From Akebia trifoliata (lineage: Eukaryota; Streptophyta; Magnoliopsida; Ranunculales; Lardizabalaceae), in contig CM030706.1 of assembly GCA_017979445.1 (NCBI GenBank), positions 13,130,967 to 13,194,966 of the forward strand: 64,000 nt of DNA, read 5' to 3'. Below are positions 57,305 to 64,000 of this stretch, one piece after another (position 1 is the first letter of the stretch; every line of letters begins with the position of its first letter). A model generated the notes under the pieces. That model saw nothing but the letters and a program-made list of their open reading frames with translations. It had not been told where the DNA came from and searched no databases. Made by a program: the position numbers and the translations under genes.

Positions 57305-59020
57305 TGTAGACACCCCATTTTTGCACTCGCCTGATTAATCAACTCGTCAACCCGATCGCAATGATTCCCAATGATGGATGTGTATTCCATTGCTTTATTT
57401 CGTTACCAGAAATGTTTCAGAAATCCGGATGAGGTATCTCAAACTGACAAAATCTTAGAAACCACGTTACGCTAGGAAAATACGATTCCAGAAACATAGA
57501 AATCATCATTTTTTAGACAAAAAGAAGCTTCACGATAAAAATCACTAAAAATTGACCAAATTACCAAAATACCCCTGACATCAAAACAACCCTAGAGCCT
57601 ACGTTACGTTTAGGAAAACCCTTTTGAACACATAAAATAACAAATCGAAATCAAATAAATCATTTCGCCAATTTTAACAGAATTGGACAAAATTACGAAA
57701 ATGCCCCTCATAAAGTTCACGACCATTTCACACAAAAAATTTCATAAATAACACAAACCAATATTTCCATTGAATTCCTTACAAAAAATCGATTCTAAAA
57801 CATCTTAGAACATTAAAAACCGACTTAAAACGTGAAAAGTCCTCTCCGGGGGTAAAACGGTAATTTCACAATTTTCATAATTAAAAAATTCGAAATTAAT
57901 AAATAAAATATTAAATAATTAAAGTGAAACATTAATGAAATTAATTTAAAATTTTGAATTAAAAAAATCGATCAATCGAGCTTTCAAGTAAAATTGTTGA
58001 GGGTTCGTGGGATATTTCTTTAAGGACCCCTCCATTTGGGGGTCCAAAGAATTAAAGAAATAATGGAGGAGGGGTCTCCAAAAATTAAAAGTAAATCAAG
58101 CAAGACTAAATTCAAGGTATTAAAGTCAATCAAGTAAGACTAAAGTCAAAATTAAAGTCAATTAAGCAAGACTGAAGTTAAGATATTAAAAGTCAATCAA
58201 TTAAGACTAAAGTCAAAATATTAAAAGTCAATCAAATAAGACCAAAAGTCATAATAGAACTCTAATTAAATAATAACTCTATCTAATAGAGTTCTAACTT
58301 AAAAACAATTCTACCTAAAACAATTCTAATTAAAACACAATTCTACCTAAAACAAGTCTAACTAAAACACAACTCTAATTAAATACTAACTCTATCCAAA
58401 TCAACCCCTAAAAAAATCTATAAATAGAGGTGCTCACACCCTATTTTCATATCAAATCATAAACCCTAAGAGAAGTAGGTCTAGAAGCCCCCAAAGCCTC
58501 CCATAAACCCTAGTTTTGGAGCCCCAACTCCTTACCTAACATCCCTTCTTCAATTTTAGCCTAGAAAACACCTAAAAGTCCTCTAAAAACACCCCCAAAT
58601 CCACAACAAACTTGAAGAGTTCAGATCCAAAAACAAGGAGATACCTTGATCTCGGAGATCCGAAATCAAATCCGAAGACAGAATGAAGCAAGGGAGTACG
58701 GTACAAGGAGCTATTTTTGTCAGATCTGAGGGAGCAAAATCCTTACTATCGGAAAGGTATAAATTTTTTTATTTTTATCTAGGGTTTTAGCAATGTGATT
58801 TATTTGGGAAGTTAGTAGAGACCGGCTTTGGCCGGACGGGATTGGTGCCTAACACCTTCCAACCCCGTAACGTGATCCCCGGACTCTTTTTTTCTTTCGT
58901 AGATTAGTTTACCTTTTTTAGAGTCAGTTTGGTTCCTAGACCTTAACAACTAGGTGGCGACTCCCAAACCTCAAGGGTCAAAAATGGATCCGTGCACCCC
59001 GCGGATTGAGGGCGCTTTTA
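57305..59020 (+). repeat. 5' LTR of E9
   Basis: Starts TGTAGACACCCC and ends GGGCGCTTTTA (CA changed to TA). TATA box TATAAATAG at 58419-58427; the CCGGC-TTTG-GCCGG hairpin near 58833-58846; the second hairpin has one mismatched base. U3 has many AAAGTCAA motifs (58085-58260) but not the telo-box cluster of E3. Confidence 0.9.
58419..58427 (+). promoter_or_regulatory. TATA box of the E9 LTR
   Basis: TATAAATAG about 600 bases before the LTR end, at the same place as in E3 (10657 and 25405). Confidence 0.7.
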
Positions 59021-59021
59021 G

Positions 59022-59040
59022 TGGCGACTCCACGGGGGAC
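59022..59040 (+). promoter_or_regulatory. Primer-binding site of E9
   Basis: TGGCGACTCCACGGGGGAC, one change from the E7 site, one base after the LTR end. Confidence 0.8.
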
Positions 59041-61009
59041 ATTGAAGATCAAACTTGAAAAACCCCAAGTATGGGAGCATTGCTGAAGCAACCTAGGATG
59101 TTTTATTTATTTTTCTACTCATTTTATTTATTTATTTATATTTCGTTCGATTGTTGGTCACGTGTTTGGACTTTGAATATTCGACTTTGGCATGCTCGTT
59201 TTATGGTTCAATCGAGAGTTGCATAGAGTGATTTTAAATAATAATGAATTCCAAAAGATAATTTTTTGAAGGATGGAATAATAAACAAAAAAAGAAAAGA
59301 AGGGTGATTTTCAAGTTAATGTTGTGCTGCCCATTGACAGCAAGAAGAAAGAACAGCAAAAGTAAAATTAAAAAAATCGCTTTGTTTTGTGTTGCTGTCC
59401 ACTAACAGCAAAAGAAAAAATAAGAAAAAGTGAAAAAAAAAAATGTGGGCTGTTGGCAACAGCAACACCCAAAACGTGTTCAATAGGGGTGCGGTTAGCA
59501 AATAACCTTGTTTGTTTTTAAAACCCTTTTCATCACTGTTTTTTTTTTTTTTTTTTAAATTTTGCTTTCTTCCCCAAACTCCATCGTCTTCAACAGAGAA
59601 CGATGGGTTGGTTCTCATGATCGATCGGTTTCACATGACTGATCATTTTTTGAAAAAATAACAAAACCGTCGATTTCCTCCTAACGAAGAAATACAAAAC
59701 GTTGAATCCATGTTCCCTTGAAGTTTACTTGAAATAGAACGAGTTAATGGAGATTACCCTCTTTTTTCGACTGTCGAAGAAAAATTAATGGTGCGCCGGT
59801 TCAGATCAATAGAACTCTTTTAATTCAGAGTGAAATAATGGATTTTGCTTAAGGAGCCAACGATCTTCATGGAAATTGTATTTCGTTTTTTTTTAATCTC
59901 TGATTTATCTCTTCGGATAAAGGTGTTCTTTAGATTGCGTGTGAAACCTTAAATTGCAAATGGGCTGGTAAGATATTGCGACATAAAACTTGAGATCGTT
60001 GCATTCTTCGAATTGAATCCGATTTTGATCGATTTCTACCTAAAAGAGAATTCCTTAACGGAAAAGTTTCAGTTTTTTTCTCTCTTGTCCAGATCGTTAG
60101 AAAATCCAAAATTTTCGAGAAGAAGATCAATCTCCAATTTCTTTTGATTTGAATACAAAGAGATCGATCACAAACTAAAAATCAGAACATCGGATTTTAT
60201 TAAAACCGGCCACTGCTGTAGAGATTTTGGGGTTCATCGACTTAAAGATTTTTCTTTATTGTTTTGGGTGCTCTCTCAGTAAATAGATCGATCAATATCG
60301 ATAGAATCATTAAGCGATAAAAAAAATTTCGATCCAACAAAATCTAATTTCTAAGAAAAATTTCGGATCCGGTTGTGGATGGATTTTTTCTTTGAACACC
60401 ATAATAACGAGGAGTATTTGGGGTATCGGATTTTAATTTTTTTTATTTAGGTTTTTCTTTTAGTTTTTTTTTAGTTTTTTATTTTAGTTTTTTCTTTTCT
60501 TCCTCTTTTCTTCTTTCCTGTGAGTGTAATAGACAACGACATGTATTAAAAAAAAAAGGATTTTTTTTTGGGGTCTCGTACACCTATTTAAAAAAAATGA
60601 ACATAAAGGTTTTTTTACGAAAAATCAATTTTTTTTAAATAAAAATAAAAATCACCTCTTGTTCCAACCGGTGTATTACCATCCTTAATCTAATATTTTT
60701 TGGAATTCTAATTTATTTAGGATCACTCAAAGCAACCTTTGATTGGACTATGAAAGTCACAAAATTGTGCCTATTGCGGTGATCGGATCTAATTCATTAT
60801 CATATGCTATTAATTAATTTGCCATAATCGATGAATGAAGGTGATGTGCATGTTTAATCAAACCATATTAGTTTATGTTAATCAACATGCCATAATCTTA
60901 CTGGAGATACATATTTGATGTTGATCATAACGTTGATGTGATGGAATGTGATTGGATTGGTGTTTAATATCCATATGATATCAATGCTGTAATGGTTTGA
61001 TTGGACCCA
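59041..61009 (+). other. E9 untranslated leader
   Basis: Begins with the shared CAAGTATGGGAGCATTGC. Later parts (59330-59500, with CAGCAA-rich stretches and a T run at 59539-59556) are specific to this copy. The conserved TTTGATTGGACTAT is near 60738. Frames at 59316-59618, 59930-60130 and 60878-61063 are on the opposite strand and are not conserved; no gene. Confidence 0.7.
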
Positions 61010-61800
61010 TAGGCCTATTTGTTTGAAAAAGGCCCCGGGCACACCCCACCCTGTTTTGCACACACCACATGCACGTTTACTGTTTTACTCACTTACACGT
61101 CCCATATAGCCAACGTGGCACTAGTGCGTGGCCCGGTCTCTTCGGAGACGCGACGTCATTCATGAAAACCACAACTCCAGTCACGTACCTTAGGGTATAT
61201 CAAACTGGGGGCATCAATACCGTCTGATTAGGTGATTCTGAGAGATATATTGATGCACCCAGGCTGGAGCGACCTGAGCCTTTGACCTATTATAAGCCAC
61301 ACAGTCACATGTCCCGATTGCCAACGTAGTACTAATACGTGGTCGGTCCCCTCGTGGGATGCCAAACCATTTATGAAAGCTACAACTCTTGACTCGTACC
61401 CGTAGGTATAAAAGATAATCTAAGTATATCAATTGCACTTCTTGGTCAAAACCGGTGCCTAAGCAAGATCTTGCCCCGCTGTACCCTACTGTATGAGGGG
61501 GATAGACTATGTTTATTCTAGACGAGAGGTATTTAAGTGGGCCCTTGCTCAGCATTGTGCGCCACCTCTCAACTAGAGATCAAACTGGCTGTTTTTGGCT
61601 TCAGAGAAGTGAATTGAGGTTTTAGATTATCACCTATACGGTATATCAAACCAAGTCACCACGTATCGAAAGGTATATAGGTGTGCTTGGGCAAGGGTGG
61701 CTAGATAAAAATGCATTGCACGTAGTAAGCTTAGAGTCTAGAAACCTTCCCAGTAGGTCACGACTCGAACTTATCATGGGTGTTCTCGGGTTGTTTATTG
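61010..61800 (+). repeat. Duplicated palindromic leader module, E9 copy
   Basis: Halves at about 61085-61200 and 61305-61415. The first palindrome GCACTAGTGC is intact; the second has one change (GTACTAATAC). GGTATAAAAG near 61404 keeps the TATA motif of E3. The block GCTTGGGCAAGGGTGGCTAGATAAAAATGCA near 61685 is shared with all copies. Confidence 0.8.
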
Positions 61801-62196
61801 AATGAAGCCTGTTGATTGATGAATGTATGTGAGTGATGTGAATGATGAGATCAAAGTGTATGACTGTCCTTAAGGATCAAAAAAATTTTATTTTTAAAAA
61901 TTAAAATGGGTGCACCGACCCAATAAAGAATCCATTCTTTTACAATAATGACCCAGTCCATCCCGATCCAACAATCATGATGGACCGGGCCAGTTAAATC
62001 AAAATGGAAATCGAATTTTCAAAGAAGAAAAAAAATATTTTTCAGAAAAGATTATTTTCCAAAAGAAGTGTTTTCCAAAAAAAATATTTTCCAGAAAATA
62101 TTTTCCATAAGAATAAGATTTTCCAAAAGAAAATAAATTGATCTTTTACATGGACCATTGGAAGAGTACTAAAATACCCTTTTGTGTCAAACCAGG

Positions 62197-63378
62197 ATGT
62201 TAGCCGCCGGCGATAACCCAATCGATCAGTTAGTCAAAACAACCATCATAGGAATGCACCCTGTAGAGAAGATCAATTTTGGGAGATTCATGTTGAGGAG
62301 TGCTCTCGACTTCCACGAATTTGAGATAGATTGGAACCTCTTACACGCCATGGCTAAACGATGGAACCCTTACCTCCACATATTCCATATGGGGTATATG
62401 CATTTATGCCCTACTCACAAGGATTATTGTGGCAACATGAGGATATCCACTTCAGGACATCTAGTCAAGCCCTCATTGAAGACCGGATATTCTGGTGAAC
62501 TCGCCACAGGACTAAACATTTCCAAAGAAGAAGCTAAGGTCTTAGTCCATGACGGAAGATTAAATTTAGTACCTTTACTGGGCCCGTATCGCTCCCGCAG
62601 TCACCCTATCAATGTAAAACCCGAAGCCTGGCGAGCCACTAGAGATTATCGATTATGCCTAGGAATCCTAGCCCAATACATACTGACCTCTAATAGTGAT
62701 GGCCAAACTATCCCGGAGTCCTTCATAGATATAGCCTCTCAACTCTCAAGGAAAGCCAACCCCGTCCCTCTCATCCTAGCTAAAACTTTCTCAGGTTTAG
62801 ATGCCATTAAAAATGGTGAGCGGGAAAGCTTCAAGGGAAGCCCCTACTTACTCTATATGTGGCTTTGTGACCGTCTCAAAATCGTAGAGGTTCCTTCAAA
62901 CCTCGAATATGGGCCAGAACATTTTTCCAAGAGAAACCTGTTAGTGCGTCACAACTCAGTCAAAGCTTGGAGCAAATGGTTAGACTCTCGCCTCGCCTGT
63001 CATATTGATTTTAGATGCCCTTAGTGGATGACTGATCCCCCTGTTCTAGGAACCAAAGGATCCTACTATGTCCGTCTGATTGGTTTAGAAGAAACATCTT
63101 TTTACCACCCTAATCTGATCCCAGAACAGTACGATGTACCTACGGAATTATCCTTACCTCAGCACAAAGCTTTCTTTTTCCCCGAGCCTTTGACTGAAAA
63201 GTTAGTACACCTCATTGAGAAAGCTTGGAACAAGCGCACCTTAGCGTATCCAGACGGACCAGCAGAATTCAGAGAGCCACTTGTTAGAGCCAAGAGGGTC
63301 AAGCATGACAGCAATCCTGATGACCATCAAGACAAAGCCAAGCGTCCATGTAAAAATAGTTCAAATCAAATTTGTTGA
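62197..63378 (+). pseudogene. ORF1 of E9, DUF7745-like (possibly plant-mobile-domain-related) protein, one nonsense codon
   Basis: A single frame of 393 codons from ATG 62197 (MLAAGDNPIDQLVKTTIIGM) to TGA 63376, broken only by TAG at 63022 (codon 276), where E7 has TGG (CPWWM). I chose this ATG because it matches E7 and follows CAGG; the in-frame TTG upstream is not conserved. FHEFEIDWNLLHAMAKRWNP and HLCPTHKDYCG are followed by a middle part (LCLGILAQYILTS, NPVPLILAKTFSGLDAI, YLLYMWLCDRLKIV) that has the pattern of DUF7745 proteins. The C-terminal part is charged (EKLVHLIEKAWNKRT, RAKRVKHDSN). No membrane segment or signal peptide is seen. Function unknown. Confidence 0.75.
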
Positions 63379-63673
63379 AAGATGTTTTTTGTTTGTCAAT
63401 CATTTTCAATAAAACTATCTTTCTTTTTTGAATAAATATCTCCTTTTCAAATACTCATTGTGTGAATGGATTAATTAATGGATTGGTGCACAAACCTCAA
63501 TAAAATGATTCTTAAAAATGTTATCAAGGGGGTAATACTGAAATTGACTAAATCTACCTTTGATGGGGTCATATAGGATTATCATTGCGCCAAAACTCAA
63601 GCGTCCACCTCCTAGTTGGAGTCGTAAGTCCAGTCGGTTAGAACGAACCACAGCACCAAGTCAACAAGTAGAG
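63379..63673 (+). other. E9 spacer between ORF1 and gag
   Basis: Non-coding spacer with GTTATCAAGGGGGTAA (63520), shared with E1, E3 and E7. No minisatellite here, unlike E7. Confidence 0.7.
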
Positions 63674-64000
63674 ATGGCATCAGAATCTGAGCTCACGGAG
63701 ATCCGTAAGATCTTGGCAGCTTTTGCCAATGATATCAGTAATATAAAAGGCAAGGTGGAAATGTTAGAACAGACCTCAGAATCAACGGGTAATCCTCTAG
63801 ATGACCCAAAAGGAAAAAAGGTAGAAGAGAAACGTCCACGTGAAGTCTTCGAACTCGACGGAGACGAAGAATATGTTGATGAAAATCCGGCGTTATCTAA
63901 AAGAATGTCTCAATTGGATTTAGCTATGAAGAGTATAAAGGGTATTGATGAAATTACAACAGGCATTGAAGCTCTGAACCGCATCCCTAGAATCCATTTG
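63674..64000 (+). CDS. gag of E9, N-terminal part, runs off the window
   Basis: ATG 63674 (MASESELTEIRKILAAFAND) starts a frame of 109 codons that stays open to the last base, so no stop is visible. The N-terminal part is helical and charged (ISNIKGKVEMLEQTSES), followed by an acidic stretch (EVFELDGDEEYVDEN) and RMSQLDLAMKSIKGIDEITT, a coiled-coil-like lead-in. The end, IEALNRIPRIHL, sits where Tat Gag proteins enter the conserved capsid part (compare FYPNAQLPAKFK in E7). Its N-terminus does not resemble that of E7 Gag. Whether the whole gene is intact cannot be seen. Confidence 0.7.
   Translation, partial: MASESELTEIRKILAAFANDISNIKGKVEMLEQTSESTGNPLDDPKGKKVEEKRPREVFELDGDEEYVDENPALSKRMSQLDLAMKSIKGIDEITTGIEALNRIPRIHL

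Larger units (their letters stand above)
57305..64000 (+). mobile_element. E9: Tat/Ogre-like LTR retrotransposon, youngest looking, runs off the right edge
   Basis: LTR 57305-59020, primer-binding site 59022-59040, leader, palindromic module 61010-61630, ORF1 62197-63378 with a single stop, and gag open from 63674 to the window end. It is inserted in the E8 LTR, so it is the last of four nested insertions (E6, E7, E8, E9). Confidence 0.9.

Noticed and set aside
59316..60130. Minus-strand genes in the E9 leader
   Set aside because: Not conserved among leaders and contain low-complexity runs.

Overview
The window is plant nuclear DNA, most likely from a eudicot, and is essentially a nest of LTR retrotransposons. 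I see no convincing host gene, rRNA or tRNA gene. Two Ty3/gypsy lineages make it up. The first is Tat/Ogre-like: primer-binding site resembling the complement of tRNA-Arg, a second archaeal-type RNase H, an extra ORF upstream of gag, and minisatellites in the 3' UTR. The second is a chromovirus resembling Tekay/Del: initiator-Met primer-binding site, LTRs starting TGTAACACCC or TGTAAAATCCC, and a chromovirus-type integrase tail. Boundaries were found by eye from repeated copies in the window. The species cannot be named from this alone.

Layout, with working labels. E1 (minus, 1-5978): an internally deleted Tat element running off the left edge, with its 5' LTR at 5093-5978. E2 (minus, 5980-9502 and 26012-29515): an older Tat element with 3' LTR, polypurine tract, 33-bp minisatellite, 3' UTR and pol. 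It is split by E3 (plus, 9503-26011), an internally deleted Tat element with both LTRs, a 5-bp target duplication GCCCC and a 6.7-kb array of a 34-bp minisatellite. E4 (minus, 29516-33550): a Tekay-like LTR, primer-binding site and gag fused in frame to the E2 pol. E5 (33551-35361): an older Tekay LTR. 35362-38167: no gene seen, but a tRNA-derived SINE with perfect 13-bp target duplications. E6 (plus, 38168-42017): a Tekay remnant. E7 (plus, 42018-55673): a long Tat element (LTR, leader, ORF1 pseudogene, 53-bp minisatellite, gag, protease, RT, two RNase H domains, start of integrase) inserted in the E6 LTR. E8 (minus, 55674-57304) is inserted in the E7 integrase. E9 (plus, 57305 to the right edge) is inserted in the E8 LTR and is the best preserved: LTR, primer-binding site, leader, ORF1 with one nonsense codon, and open gag.

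The elements work as retrotransposons do: the LTR drives a genomic RNA, Gag forms the particle, protease, reverse transcriptase and RNase H make cDNA, and integrase inserts it. Almost every reading frame is broken, mostly by C-to-T or G-to-A changes as expected of methylated, silenced DNA. The most interesting material is the ORF1 protein (DUF7745-like, possibly related to the plant mobile domain) kept in two Tat subfamilies with unrelated LTRs, a duplicated palindromic leader module with TATA motifs, and a satellite apparently growing out of a retrotransposon 3' UTR whose monomer carries a covarying inverted repeat.
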